A stretch of DNA of 42,974 bases from an uncultured Candidatus Melainabacteria bacterium (GCA_934700385.1 CAKUXO010000013.1:1-42974); one strand, 5' to 3'; shown: positions 14,520-24,130, counted from the first letter of the stretch. The notes: generated by a model not told the origin, from the letters alone. Numbers and translations are program-made.

Positions 14520-16679
14520 ATGAAAAAAACATTATTTTTTCTTTTATCATTAGCGATTATTTCAAACTATCAAGTTTCATTTGGCGCACCAACAAATGAG
14601 GATATCCAAAGATATTCTGCATATTATTCTAATGGTATGCAAAATTTGAAAAATCAACAATTTTCATCAGCCATAAGTGATTTTAAAAAAGTTTTAAGAT
14701 TTTCCCCTTATGATGACACAACAAAAAGTGCCCTTGTGAATGCTTATTTTGCAAGAGGACAAAATTATAAACAACAAACAAAAGAATATAAAAAAGCGCT
14801 TAACGATTATAAAAGCGCATATTTCTATGCAACCTTGTGGTCTAAAAATAACTCTCAAACAGTTTTATCAATAGCAAACTCGGCTCAAAAAGAAATTAAT
14901 GACCTTGAAAAAAGATTAATGGTTTCACAAAACCCAGACTCTCGTTTTCAAAATGCTAAAATAACAAAAGCACAAGGAGAATTAGCAGCTTCAGGATATG
15001 ATTTTAATCTTTTATTAAATTCAAAATATAAAACTCAAGCCTATGAAAACCTTGGAAATATTTATAAAAATTTAAACAATTTAATGAAAGCGATGGATTA
15101 TTTTAAAACTGCTATTGATAATAATCCAAAAGACCCAAAACTTCATTTTCTATATGGCGTTATGCTTGATGAAGCAGGAAATTTTGAAGCAAGTATGGAA
15201 CAATATAACCTATCTTTGCAATATGGAGATAGCTCCCCAGAACTTCTTGAAATTTTAGAAAATAAATGGACTCAAAACATCGTTAACAATCCTAATGACT
15301 CACAAAATTATGTTAATTTAGGGGCAATTTATCAAAAACAAGGTAAGTTTGACGATGCAAAAAATCAATATCAAAAGGCTTATCAATTAAATAGCGCAGA
15401 TGACACAATTTTATATAATTTAGCTTCTTTATATATTCAACAAAAAGCATATCAAAACGCTATTGGAGTTTATGATAAACTTCTTTTAAAGAAACCAAAT
15501 AATGTTGAAGTGCTTGATTATAAGGCAAATGCGCTTTTAGAACTTCAAAAATATGATGAAGCTCTTAAACAATATGAAACAATCCTTAGCCTAGAACCTA
15601 ATAATCAAAATGCAAAAGCAAAAGTTGATGACATTGTTTTAAATCATTTTTCTGGCGCAAAATTCCAAAATTATCTTCTAACAAAAGCTAAAAATTCGCC
15701 TAATAATTATGAGGCACAATTTAACTATGCGCTTGAAATGCACAAAAATAAAAATTACCCTGAAGCAATTGCTTATTATAACAAAGCGCTTAATTTAAAC
15801 CCAGCAAAAGAAGAAGTTTATATCAACCTTTCTTCAATTTATCTTGAACAAAAAAATTATGAAAAAGCTTCCGAAATTGCTCAAAAAGGCTTGCTTATTT
15901 TACCTTCTAGCCAAAAATTAGCTCAAGCGCTGAAAGATTCTAAAACATATTATTCAGGTTCAATTTATGAAAAAGCGACAAAACTTTATAATGAAAAACA
16001 ATATTCTGCCGCTATAAATGAATATTTAAAAGTTCCAAACAAAACAAAAGAAGTTCAAGAAGCAATTGCAAGCTGCTATTGGCAATTGAATGATTTTAAT
16101 AATGCTAATAAATATTATCTTGAAATTTTATCAAAAAACCCAAATGATGTTGAAAACCTAGTTAACAGCGCTTGGGCATATTATTCTTTAAACGATTTTA
16201 ATAATGCAAAACTTACAAGTGAGCGCATTTTGGCTCTTGATAAAAATAATTCTGAAGCTAAAAACATTCTTCAAACGATTATAAATGAGCAAAATTCAAA
16301 TATGCTTAATGATGTTATTGCTAAATATGAACAAGGAAAATTTCAAGAGTCTTTGAATTTAGCTAATAAATTACTTCAAAAAACACCTAATGATGAATAT
16401 GCGCTTTATTATAAAGGGCTTTGTTTTGATGAATTGAAAAACCCACAAGAAGCAATTAAAACATATCAACTTCTTATTTCTAAAAAGCCTGATTTTGCGC
16501 CTGCATATTATTCTTTAGGGGTTGCTTTAGATAATAAAGAAAATTATCAAGAAGCCGTTAAAAATTATGAAAAATTTATTTCTCTGAAAGCAAGTTTAAA
16601 AGAATCAGATGAAATGACAAATTTTGCAAACTCTAGAATTAAAGAGCTAAAAGATTACTTATCTCAAATTCAAAAATAA
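14520..16679 (+). CDS. Large secreted TPR-repeat protein (719 aa)
   Basis: A 719-residue exported protein. The signal peptide is MKKTLFFLLSLAIISNYQVS, with likely cleavage after FGA. The rest is almost entirely TPR repeats, roughly thirteen, for example LGNIYKNLNNLMKAMDYFKT, LGAIYQKQGKFDDAKNQYQK and LGVALDNKENYQEAVKNYEK. The eight-position TPR signature (W/L-G/A-Y-A-Y-A-P) recurs with the typical NP or KP between repeats. No enzymatic domain, lipobox or C-terminal anchor is seen. It probably forms a periplasmic superhelical scaffold; partners are unknown. It has its own promoter and strong ribosome site, and the dusB-type gene follows after 2 nt. Confidence 0.82.
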   Translation: MKKTLFFLLSLAIISNYQVSFGAPTNEDIQRYSAYYSNGMQNLKNQQFSSAISDFKKVLRFSPYDDTTKSALVNAYFARGQNYKQQTKEYKKALNDYKSAYFYATLWSKNNSQTVLSIANSAQKEINDLEKRLMVSQNPDSRFQNAKITKAQGELAASGYDFNLLLNSKYKTQAYENLGNIYKNLNNLMKAMDYFKTAIDNNPKDPKLHFLYGVMLDEAGNFEASMEQYNLSLQYGDSSPELLEILENKWTQNIVNNPNDSQNYVNLGAIYQKQGKFDDAKNQYQKAYQLNSADDTILYNLASLYIQQKAYQNAIGVYDKLLLKKPNNVEVLDYKANALLELQKYDEALKQYETILSLEPNNQNAKAKVDDIVLNHFSGAKFQNYLLTKAKNSPNNYEAQFNYALEMHKNKNYPEAIAYYNKALNLNPAKEEVYINLSSIYLEQKNYEKASEIAQKGLLILPSSQKLAQALKDSKTYYSGSIYEKATKLYNEKQYSAAINEYLKVPNKTKEVQEAIASCYWQLNDFNNANKYYLEILSKNPNDVENLVNSAWAYYSLNDFNNAKLTSERILALDKNNSEAKNILQTIINEQNSNMLNDVIAKYEQGKFQESLNLANKLLQKTPNDEYALYYKGLCFDELKNPQEAIKTYQLLISKKPDFAPAYYSLGVALDNKENYQEAVKNYEKFISLKASLKESDEMTNFANSRIKELKDYLSQIQK

Positions 16680-16681
16680 AT

Positions 16682-17650
16682 ATGAAAAACAAACTGGACA
16701 TTAAGAAAATAAAAGTTATACAAGCACCCTTGGCTGGGATATCTGATGTTGTGTTTCGTGGACAAATAAGGAAATATTCAAAAACTTGCCTTATGACAAC
16801 AGAGATGATTTCATCTGAAATGCTTTGCAATAACCCAAACCCAACAATAATCAAATTTGAAGATTTTGAACACCCCTTGGCTTTTCAGCTTGTGGGTCAT
16901 AAGATAGATAAAATGGTGCAAGCAGCGAAAATCATCGCCCCTTTTGCAGATATGATTGATATTAACTGCGGCTGCCCTGTTAAAAAAGTTGTTGTTTCGG
17001 GGGATGGCTCTGCTATGATGAAAACTCCTGAACTCGCTTGTGATATTTTACAAGCCATTAAAGAAGAAACAAAACTTCCCGTTAGTGCAAAATTTCGCCT
17101 TGGCTGGAGTCAAAGTGAAGAAAACTATATCGATTTTGCAAAAGCCTTAGAAAAAGCAGGGGCAGATTTTGTTACGCTTCACGCTAGAACCCGCTCACAA
17201 ATGTATCAAGGTTCAGCAGATTGGAATAAAATTAAACTTTTAAAGCAAGAGGTTTCAATTCCCGTTTTTGCTAATGGAGATATTAAAACAATTCAAGATG
17301 CCACCACCTGCCTTAGTTTAACAAAAGCAGACGGGGTTTCAATTGGGCGTGGAATTATGGGCGATTTTACTTTGCCATATAGAATTGAAAAATATATTAA
17401 TGACGGGGTTAAAATTGAAGAACCAAGTTTAAAAGAAAAAATTGAAATGTTAAAAGAACACCTAAAACTTGAAGTTGAATTAATGGGCGAAGTTAATGGT
17501 GTTAAATTTATGAGAAAATTTTATAACTATTATATTTCTTCAACCAGAAACGCTTCAAAATATAGAAGTGTGCTTGTTTTATTAGAAAAACAAAAAGAAA
17601 TTTTAGAGGTTTTAGATGAAATATTATCTATACATTCTTCTGACCAATAA
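16682..17650 (+). CDS. dusB: tRNA-dihydrouridine synthase (DusB type)
   Basis: A 322-residue FMN-dependent TIM-barrel enzyme that reduces uridines in the D-loop of tRNA with NADPH. The N-terminus VIQAPLAGISDVVFRGQIRK, the catalytic cysteine motif INCGCPVKKVV near residues 97-107, the KFRLGWS strand, LHARTRSQMYQGSADW and the FMN phosphate loop VSIGRGIMG are all present. It lies 2 nt after the large TPR gene, with no ribosome site of its own, so translation probably depends on the upstream gene. The 3' end overlaps the GIY-YIG gene by 35 nt. The Dus subgroup is judged from the overall pattern; DusB/Dus1 class is most likely. Confidence 0.93.
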   Translation: MKNKLDIKKIKVIQAPLAGISDVVFRGQIRKYSKTCLMTTEMISSEMLCNNPNPTIIKFEDFEHPLAFQLVGHKIDKMVQAAKIIAPFADMIDINCGCPVKKVVVSGDGSAMMKTPELACDILQAIKEETKLPVSAKFRLGWSQSEENYIDFAKALEKAGADFVTLHARTRSQMYQGSADWNKIKLLKQEVSIPVFANGDIKTIQDATTCLSLTKADGVSIGRGIMGDFTLPYRIEKYINDGVKIEEPSLKEKIEMLKEHLKLEVELMGEVNGVKFMRKFYNYYISSTRNASKYRSVLVLLEKQKEILEVLDEILSIHSSDQ

Positions 17651-17912
17651 AAACACATATTATTGTGGAATTGCAAAAGACCCTCTTAAAAGATTTGAAC
17701 TTCATTCACTTGGTAAAGGTGCAAAATATACAAGAATTAATAAACCCCTTGAAATTGTCTTTTTAGAAGAAATGAATTCAAAAGAAGAAGCGCTTAAAAA
17801 AGAATATAAAATTAAAAAGACGCTAACAAGAAAAGAAAAAATTAATTTAATTGAAGAAAACAAAAATAAAACAAAAAAACTTCTTGAAAAATTGAGGGCT
17901 ATTAAGGTTTAA
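17616..17912 (+). CDS. GIY-YIG nuclease-domain protein (UPF0213/YhbQ-like)
   Basis: A 98-residue single-domain protein of the short GIY-YIG family. The core motif appears as YLYILLTNKNTYYCGIAKDP with an Arg (LKRFELH) at the catalytic position, then the typical GKGAKYTRINKPLEIVFLEE and a basic tail (KTLTRKEKINLIEE). Bacterial members are DNA- or RNA-cleaving enzymes of uncertain role. It overlaps dusB by 35 nt and its end overlaps the convergent RNR-like gene by 11 nt. The Tyr pair and Arg are retained, so the fold could be active. Confidence 0.87.
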   Translation: MKYYLYILLTNKNTYYCGIAKDPLKRFELHSLGKGAKYTRINKPLEIVFLEEMNSKEEALKKEYKIKKTLTRKEKINLIEENKNKTKKLLEKLRAIKV

Positions 17913-19197
17913 AAACACTTATTCCTTTAATTTTATTTTGATAGCAAAATTGAATTATTTTATTAATATCATCTTTTGTTGAATTTTCATCTAAAATTAT
18001 TGTCTTTGAAATTGAATAATCAATATTTTCTTGTGCTATTTTTAAGGTTTCAAGTTCAACAATTAAATCAACTTTTTTATTTGGCTCAATTGAAGGGGTT
18101 GTTTTTAAAATTCTTGAAGTAGTCCCTGTTGGGCTTATAGCAAGATTTAAACCGTTAGAAGATTTTTTTATTTCTTGAAGAATTTTTCTCAAAAGTTCAT
18201 TAGCTTTTTTTGAACCATATTTTAAATTCATTTTGTCTAAAAGTTCAGCATAACCTAAAACCCCTATACAAGCTGAATTATCAAGGTTTTTTAGAGCAGT
18301 TGAAAGATAATCTGTTGCATAATTTAAATATTGATAATTAAAATCAGACGTTTTTTCATCATAAAATTTAGATAAATTCACTTGCCCGATTGTAAAAGTT
18401 TCATTTTCTTTTAATTCTTTAGCTGCGCAACAATCACAAAGATAGTTTTTATCGTTTGAAAAAATAACCGCAGGTTCTCCTTTTTTTAACATTGAATTTA
18501 AAAGGGTTTGATAAATTTTTCTAGCTGGAACCATTTGCCCATTTGAAAGGGTGATTGGTTTATTTTTTTCAACTTTTTCTAAAAAATCGTTATCTAAAAT
18601 AATTGATAAATCAAAACACCAATCTGAATAATCTTCATTATCTTTTAAAGTTATAAAATTAAAAACGTCTTTATTATAAACGTCAAGTAAAGCAATTATA
18701 GCAGGCGGCCTTTTAAGAGAATTCTCTTTTTGTTTAAGATATGAATTTATTTTTTTAATTTCTTGAATTGGGTTATCAAAATCCCTAAAATTAATCCCTA
18801 TTCCTAAGCCATTTGAAATAGCTTCATCTATTTTTTTAAAATTTTCTTCTTTATTAAAGGGATTTAATTTAAGCCCAATTGCGCTTTGTGGCTTTTTAAG
18901 ATTAGAATAAGCATTACTTGAAAGAGTTATTGCGCCTTCTTTTAAAAGGGTTGAAAAATTTTTTGCTTTTGTTTCATCTAAAAAAATTTCATTTGAAATT
19001 TTATCAAAAAAAGTGTTTATATTTTCATCTTCTTTTATTATTCCTCTTTTAATAAATGGAATTTTATTTATGTTTTTATTTTCAAAAGAAAAATCATCTT
19101 TTTTATTTTCAAAATTAATTCCACCCCTAAAAGGAATTTCTTTTAAAGAATTAATTAAAATAGAATTAAAGTTTTTAGATGGCAAAAAAGAAATCAT
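17902..19197 (-). CDS. Degenerate class II ribonucleotide-reductase-like protein
   Basis: A 431-residue protein whose motifs, in order, match the large catalytic domain of B12-dependent ribonucleotide reductase (NrdJ): GLGIGINF at 130-137, DVFNFITLK at 177-185, PARKIYQTLLNSMLKKGEPA at 224-243, VNLSKFYD at 273-280, CIGVLGYAELLDKM at 310-323, ISPTGTTSRI at 354-363, SIEP at 369-372, and ISKTIIL plus KGISVFK at the end. Family members are usually above 640 residues. By eye the catalytic NPCGE loop is replaced by DCCAA at 255-259, the first disulfide Cys by Ile at 107, and the C-terminal redox Cys pair is missing. It follows scpB by 2 nt. The frame is intact, so a retained non-catalytic paralogue is more likely than a pseudogene. 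Confidence 0.72.
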   Translation of the reverse strand: MISFLPSKNFNSILINSLKEIPFRGGINFENKKDDFSFENKNINKIPFIKRGIIKEDENINTFFDKISNEIFLDETKAKNFSTLLKEGAITLSSNAYSNLKKPQSAIGLKLNPFNKEENFKKIDEAISNGLGIGINFRDFDNPIQEIKKINSYLKQKENSLKRPPAIIALLDVYNKDVFNFITLKDNEDYSDWCFDLSIILDNDFLEKVEKNKPITLSNGQMVPARKIYQTLLNSMLKKGEPAVIFSNDKNYLCDCCAAKELKENETFTIGQVNLSKFYDEKTSDFNYQYLNYATDYLSTALKNLDNSACIGVLGYAELLDKMNLKYGSKKANELLRKILQEIKKSSNGLNLAISPTGTTSRILKTTPSIEPNKKVDLIVELETLKIAQENIDYSISKTIILDENSTKDDINKIIQFCYQNKIKGISVFKP

Positions 19198-19199
19198 TT

Positions 19200-19724
19200 T
19201 TATAGATTTTTTAAATCCTGCGTAGCGTCAAGTTTTTGAACTAAAGATTTGATATCACCTTTTAATTTAAAATATTCTCTGAATTTTTTAGTTGTTTTAA
19301 TGTTATAACTTCTGCCATTTTTATCTTTTGTTCTTGAAATTAAACCTTGTTCAATTAATTCTGGGATATGCTCATAAGCACTTGGGCGAAGCTCTTTTAG
19401 GGTTGTTTGTCTTATAGGTTCTTTTAGAGCAATTACTGTTAGGGTTTTAATTACAGCCGGTTTTAATTCTACAGGACAAAGTTTTTCAACAATATCAAGA
19501 TGTTGCGCTTTTACTTGGATAATATATCCATCTTCATCATCAATTTCTAATGCGCCATTTCTTGAAGAATAATCGAACATTAAATCAAGCAAGGCTTGTT
19601 CAACCATTTCTTCTTCAACATTTAAAATTTCAGCTATTTCAATTGGTTGCATAGCTTTAGAAGTGATAAATAAAACAGCTTCAACTTTTGATTTTAATTC
19701 ATCAATTTGTACTTCGTTATCCAT
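19200..19724 (-). CDS. scpB: Segregation and condensation protein B
   Basis: A 174-residue winged-helix kleisin-binding (kite) subunit of the SMC-ScpAB condensin. The N-terminal wing is seen in KVEAVLFITSKAMQPIEIAE, and the second in AVIKTLTVIALKEPIRQTTL. The family's usual IRG after KEL is changed to LRPSAYEHI, a modest deviation. It follows scpA after 1 nt and precedes the RNR-like gene by 2 nt. Confidence 0.92.
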   Translation of the reverse strand: MDNEVQIDELKSKVEAVLFITSKAMQPIEIAEILNVEEEMVEQALLDLMFDYSSRNGALEIDDEDGYIIQVKAQHLDIVEKLCPVELKPAVIKTLTVIALKEPIRQTTLKELRPSAYEHIPELIEQGLISRTKDKNGRSYNIKTTKKFREYFKLKGDIKSLVQKLDATQDLKNL

Positions 19725-19725
19725 T

Positions 19726-20595
19726 TTAATTTTCTTCTTCCTGTGTTTTCAAAGCCTTTTTAGCATATAGTTTGCCATAAAATTCTTCTTGATAAATTTC
19801 AAATTGTTCTTCTCTTGTTAAAAACAAAAGTGCAATATAAGCAGAACTCTTATCAAAACCCAAAAGGCAAAGCTCTCTTAGTTCAATCATTTCTTCTCTT
19901 GTTAAAATTTGAGCAAGATTTTGGCGCATTTTTTCAACAACTTGTTCAACATATTCTTCATGCGCAAGCTCTTTAATATCTTGAGCTTTCAGGCTTGCAT
20001 AGTTTCTAACCCTTCTTTCTTTTCTATCAAGAGCATTTTTGATTGCATATTTTTTTTCTAAATCTTCATAAAATTGAATATGGCGGATTAAATCTTTTAA
20101 GGTTACTGTTCTTTTACGATTTAAGCGAACAGATGTTCTTCTTTGTAAAACCTCATCAAAAGACACGATGTTATTTGTTGGAATTTGCATTTGTTCATAG
20201 TCATTATCCATCATATCATCAATAAAAAGGTCATCAGGCTCCATTTCAAAGTCATCAATTGTAATACCTTGTAAAATATCAGATTTAATTTTTAAAAGTG
20301 TTGATGAAAATAAAATCGCCTTTCCAACAGAGCGCAGGTTTTCTTGTTTTAATTCTGAAATTCTTTTAATGTATTTATCGTATAAATCAACAATATCAAT
20401 ATTCCAAGGGTCAACCTTGCCCATTTTAACAAGGTCTAGGATGATTTCAATTGCGTCTGTTTGAAAATCTTTTTTAATACCAGATTTTGAAATGAATTCT
20501 GTTTGAGAATGAAAATCAATTGTTCCATCTAAAACTTCGATATCATTTAAAATTTGATTATTCGGATTGTAAAATGTTTCAGCTGTATTATTCAT
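19726..20595 (-). CDS. scpA: Segregation and condensation protein A (kleisin)
   Basis: A 289-residue kleisin that bridges the SMC head domains. The N-terminal helix motif IILDLVKMGKVDPWNIDIVD, then LYDKYIKRI and the AILFSSTLLKIKSDIL helix are diagnostic. A middle acidic segment (about 115-140, EMEPDDLFIDDMMDNDYEQM) is typical of the flexible linker. The C-terminal winged helix is near 225-270 (REEMIELRELCLLGFDKSSA). The ATG overlaps the smc stop by 1 nt (TAATG), which means coupled translation. Confidence 0.94.
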   Translation of the reverse strand: MNNTAETFYNPNNQILNDIEVLDGTIDFHSQTEFISKSGIKKDFQTDAIEIILDLVKMGKVDPWNIDIVDLYDKYIKRISELKQENLRSVGKAILFSSTLLKIKSDILQGITIDDFEMEPDDLFIDDMMDNDYEQMQIPTNNIVSFDEVLQRRTSVRLNRKRTVTLKDLIRHIQFYEDLEKKYAIKNALDRKERRVRNYASLKAQDIKELAHEEYVEQVVEKMRQNLAQILTREEMIELRELCLLGFDKSSAYIALLFLTREEQFEIYQEEFYGKLYAKKALKTQEEEN

Positions 20596-23500
20596 TAATC
20601 ATCCTTTAATTTAACGCCAGAGATTTTTGTAACCCCTTTATCTTTTTGAGTTACCCCAATCATTCTATCTGCGTTATCTAACATTGGTTTTCTAAGTGAT
20701 ACAACAATAAATTGCGCTGTTTTAGCGTGGTTTGTGATAATTTCAGCCAATCTTTCAACATTAGGTCCATCAAGGTGCATATCAACTTCATCAAAAGCAT
20801 AAAATGGAGATGGAAGATATTTTTGAATTGCAAAAACAAAAGCTAGGGCAGTAAGAGATTTTTCGCCCCCTGACATGCCTGCAAGTTTTTGATTTTTCTT
20901 ATCTCTTATGTTTGCAACAAAAGTTAAACCGCCTGAAAATGGGTCTTGTTCATTTTCAAGTGAAAGACTGCCTGTTCCTTGTGATATTTGAGTAAACACC
21001 TCTTGGAAATTTTTATTTATAGCATGATACGCTTCAAGGAAAGTTTCTTTTTTAAGTCCTTGATAACCATTCATCCTTGTTTTAATTTCATTTTTTTCAT
21101 TTTCTAAGGTGTTAACTTTTTCTTTATATGAATTTTGTCTTTCCATAACAGAATCATATTCATCTAAAGCACGCATGTTAACAGGCTCTAGTTCATTCAT
21201 TTTCTTTTGAAGTTTAGATATTTTTGAATTGATTTCTTCAAGAGAAATTTCTGTTTGTTCAAGCTCTTTTGGGTTAATTCCCGCTTCTTCAAATTCTTTT
21301 AAAAGATTTTCTAAGATTGGTTCAAGTTCTCGTCTTCTTGCTTTATAACTTTCTTCTTGTTCATTTAATCTTTCAAGGTCATCTTGAGCTTTATTTTTAG
21401 CCGATTTAGCAGATAAAAGTTGTTCTTGAATTTCATCTCTTTTTTGTTGAAGCTCAACAAGATTTTTTCCAAGTTCTTTAATTTCTTCTTCTAATTCAGC
21501 TAGGTTTTGATTTAAAACAACAAGTTCAGAATTAAATTGTTCTATTTCAGATTTTAAAAGTTCATTATCAGAAGTTAGTTTTTGAATGTCACTATTTCTT
21601 GTTTGAATTTGGCTTTGTTGGAATTTGATTTGATTTTCATCTTTTTCAATTTCATTTTCCTTTGCCATAATTGCTTTTTCAAGATTTTTAATTTCTTCTT
21701 CTTTTGATGAAGTTTTTTCTTTTAACTTTTTAAGTTCGCCCTCATCAATTAATTTTTCAATTTCTTCAAGTTCATCTTGTTTTTCTTGTAACAATTCTGT
21801 TAGTTTAATGTGTTTATTTTCAAGTAAATCAAGCTCTTTAGATAATTTTGAATTATGTTCTTTTAAACTTTGAAGCTGTTTTTCACCCTCTGTAATAATT
21901 TCAGATGAACTTTCATTATTTGAAATTAAATTTTTAAGCTCAATTTTAGCGCCATTAAGGGCACTTAGCGCAGTTGAATGTTTTTGACGGATGTCATTTA
22001 ATCTTCTTTCTAAATCTTTTTCTTTTTGAGCTAATTCAGCTGCTTCTTTTTGAAAATCTTGTAGCGCTTTTTTATATTTATTCAACTCCCTTTCTTGACT
22101 TTTATCAAAGAAAGAAGTATTTTTCTTTTTCGCACCACCTGTAATTAAGCCGCTTTTTTCTGTAATATCACCCTCTAGGGTAACGACTCTATATTTACCG
22201 GCTAATTTTTTAGCGCAGTTTTCATCTTCAACAACAATTGTTTCACCAAGCGCAAAATAAAAAGCGTCAAGATATTGATCATCAAAATCAATTAAATTAA
22301 TTGCAAAGTCAATTACCCCATCAACCTTTGGAAGATTAAGACGAGTTGGCGCTTTTTTAATTATGTTCATAGGAATAAAAGAGGCTCTATCTCGCCCAAA
22401 GGAACGTAAAACCTGAATTGCTTTATACGCTGCGTCTTGGCTATCAGCTACAATTGAAAATGCTCTTGCACCCATCGCAACATTAATTGCGTCAATGTAT
22501 TCACCCTCTATATCTGCTAATTGTGCTAGGGGTTGATGAATTCCCTCAATATGAGCATTTAAAACTGTTTCAATACCAGAACCCATACCGATTGATTTAT
22601 AAGCATTTTTATTAGCGTCTAAAATTGCAATTCTTTTTTGCGCTTGTTGAATTTTATAATAAGTATCTTCTTTTTGCGCTTTTGTTTTATCAAGTTCTTC
22701 AAAAGTTTTTGTTTGAATTGTTTTACAATCTTTTGCTTCTTGTTCTAGGGTTTCAACTTGAAGACTTAATTTATCTTTTTCAGATTCAAAGGCTTTTTTT
22801 GAATTTAGGAGTTTTTCAATTTGTTCTTTTGTAGATTTTATTTTATCTTCATTATTTTTATAAACCCCCTCAAGAGGAATTTGCTCTTTTAAAAGCTGAT
22901 TTTCTTTATCTTTTAATTCATCAAGCTCTTTTCTTATTTTGTTTCTATTTTGAATATGCTCATCGGCAGATTTATTCAAACCTGTCATTTCAGTAATGAT
23001 TTTATTCAATTCTTCTTTTTTTGAAGTTAAAGATTGATTTAATTCAGTTAATTCATTTGTTTTAGTTTGAATTGCAGTTTGAAATTCTTCAATTTTAGCT
23101 TTTTGAACATTAATCCCATTTTGATAATTTTCAATTGATTTTAAGTTATCTAGGGTTGTTTTTTGGCTTAGGGCAATAGCAGATTTTTTGCGTTCAATTT
23201 CACCTTTTTTTTCTTCTGCTTGCTTTTTAACTTCAAGTTGTTTTTCTTCGCCTTGCGCTTTTACTTTTTCATTAATTTCATCATATTTGATTTTTGTATC
23301 GTTTATTTTAGACTCAGATTCTTTAAGTCTTTCATTTAATTCTTTTTTTTGCTTTGTTGCAGCTAGAATATTTTGATGGACAAGTTCAAGAGAACGAACA
23401 GTGTCAAAATATTTTGCGCCTTGAATTTGATTTTCTAAAAGAGTTTTTTCATCTCTAAATTTTTTATATTTAAGCGCAACTTCTCTTTCTTGTTTTAATT

Positions 23501-24092
23501 GTTCAATTCTTGAATCAATTTCATCCATTAAGATTTTTTTATTTGCAATTTCATCTTCAACCCCTTGAATTTGATCACTTGCAAGAGAAATTTTCCTGTC
23601 AAAATCGGCAACACCAGCTATTTCATCAATGATTTTTCTTCTTTCATTAGGTGAACATCTGGTGATATCCGTAACGTCCCCTTGCATCATAACATTATAG
23701 CTATTTGGTGAAATGTTATATTTTTCAAGTTCAAGATGAATTTGAGTTAGAGTTGTTGGTTTATCGTTATAGTAATAGTTAGATTGAACCCCATTTTTAC
23801 CTTTTTTAATATATCTTTTAATAGAAAACTCTTGCTCATCATCAATTGCAAAAGTAACTTTAACGCTTGCTTCCCCACGTTTATTATGGTTTGTGATTAA
23901 ATCGGCAACACCTTGTTCTGAGCGCAAAGTTCTTGCACTCGTTAAGCCAAGAGCAAACAAAATACTGTCAATTATGTTACTTTTTCCTGAACCATTAGGC
24001 CCTGAAATTGCGGTAAAGCCTTCCATAAAAGGTACAGTAACTTTGTTTGCAAAAGATTTAAAGTTATCTATTTCTATTTCTTTTATATACAT
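20595..24092 (-). CDS. smc: Chromosome segregation ATPase SMC
   Basis: A 1165-residue condensin ATPase. Walker A is at residues 31-38 (GPNGSGKS), followed by a long coiled coil (about 170-500), the hinge (about 500-660, with IGMGSGIETVLNAHIEG and ITEKSGLITGGAKKK), a second coiled coil (about 660-1000), and the C-terminal head with signature LAGMSGGEKSLTALAFVFAI near 1070 and Walker B FYAFDEVDMHLDG. Length is normal for the family. It is first in the smc-scpA-scpB-RNR-like run, with a putative promoter at the end of lepB. The start codon lacks a good ribosome site. Confidence 0.97.
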   Translation of the reverse strand: MYIKEIEIDNFKSFANKVTVPFMEGFTAISGPNGSGKSNIIDSILFALGLTSARTLRSEQGVADLITNHNKRGEASVKVTFAIDDEQEFSIKRYIKKGKNGVQSNYYYNDKPTTLTQIHLELEKYNISPNSYNVMMQGDVTDITRCSPNERRKIIDEIAGVADFDRKISLASDQIQGVEDEIANKKILMDEIDSRIEQLKQEREVALKYKKFRDEKTLLENQIQGAKYFDTVRSLELVHQNILAATKQKKELNERLKESESKINDTKIKYDEINEKVKAQGEEKQLEVKKQAEEKKGEIERKKSAIALSQKTTLDNLKSIENYQNGINVQKAKIEEFQTAIQTKTNELTELNQSLTSKKEELNKIITEMTGLNKSADEHIQNRNKIRKELDELKDKENQLLKEQIPLEGVYKNNEDKIKSTKEQIEKLLNSKKAFESEKDKLSLQVETLEQEAKDCKTIQTKTFEELDKTKAQKEDTYYKIQQAQKRIAILDANKNAYKSIGMGSGIETVLNAHIEGIHQPLAQLADIEGEYIDAINVAMGARAFSIVADSQDAAYKAIQVLRSFGRDRASFIPMNIIKKAPTRLNLPKVDGVIDFAINLIDFDDQYLDAFYFALGETIVVEDENCAKKLAGKYRVVTLEGDITEKSGLITGGAKKKNTSFFDKSQERELNKYKKALQDFQKEAAELAQKEKDLERRLNDIRQKHSTALSALNGAKIELKNLISNNESSSEIITEGEKQLQSLKEHNSKLSKELDLLENKHIKLTELLQEKQDELEEIEKLIDEGELKKLKEKTSSKEEEIKNLEKAIMAKENEIEKDENQIKFQQSQIQTRNSDIQKLTSDNELLKSEIEQFNSELVVLNQNLAELEEEIKELGKNLVELQQKRDEIQEQLLSAKSAKNKAQDDLERLNEQEESYKARRRELEPILENLLKEFEEAGINPKELEQTEISLEEINSKISKLQKKMNELEPVNMRALDEYDSVMERQNSYKEKVNTLENEKNEIKTRMNGYQGLKKETFLEAYHAINKNFQEVFTQISQGTGSLSLENEQDPFSGGLTFVANIRDKKNQKLAGMSGGEKSLTALAFVFAIQKYLPSPFYAFDEVDMHLDGPNVERLAEIITNHAKTAQFIVVSLRKPMLDNADRMIGVTQKDKGVTKISGVKLKDD

Positions 24093-24130
24093 CTATAAGT
24101 TATTCACTAACCCCATAGTCCGCTATATCT

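Noticed and set aside
17902..19197. RNR-like gene as a pseudogene
   Set aside because: No internal stop or frameshift, normal operon spacing, and all motif regions in order; a short but maintained protein fits better.
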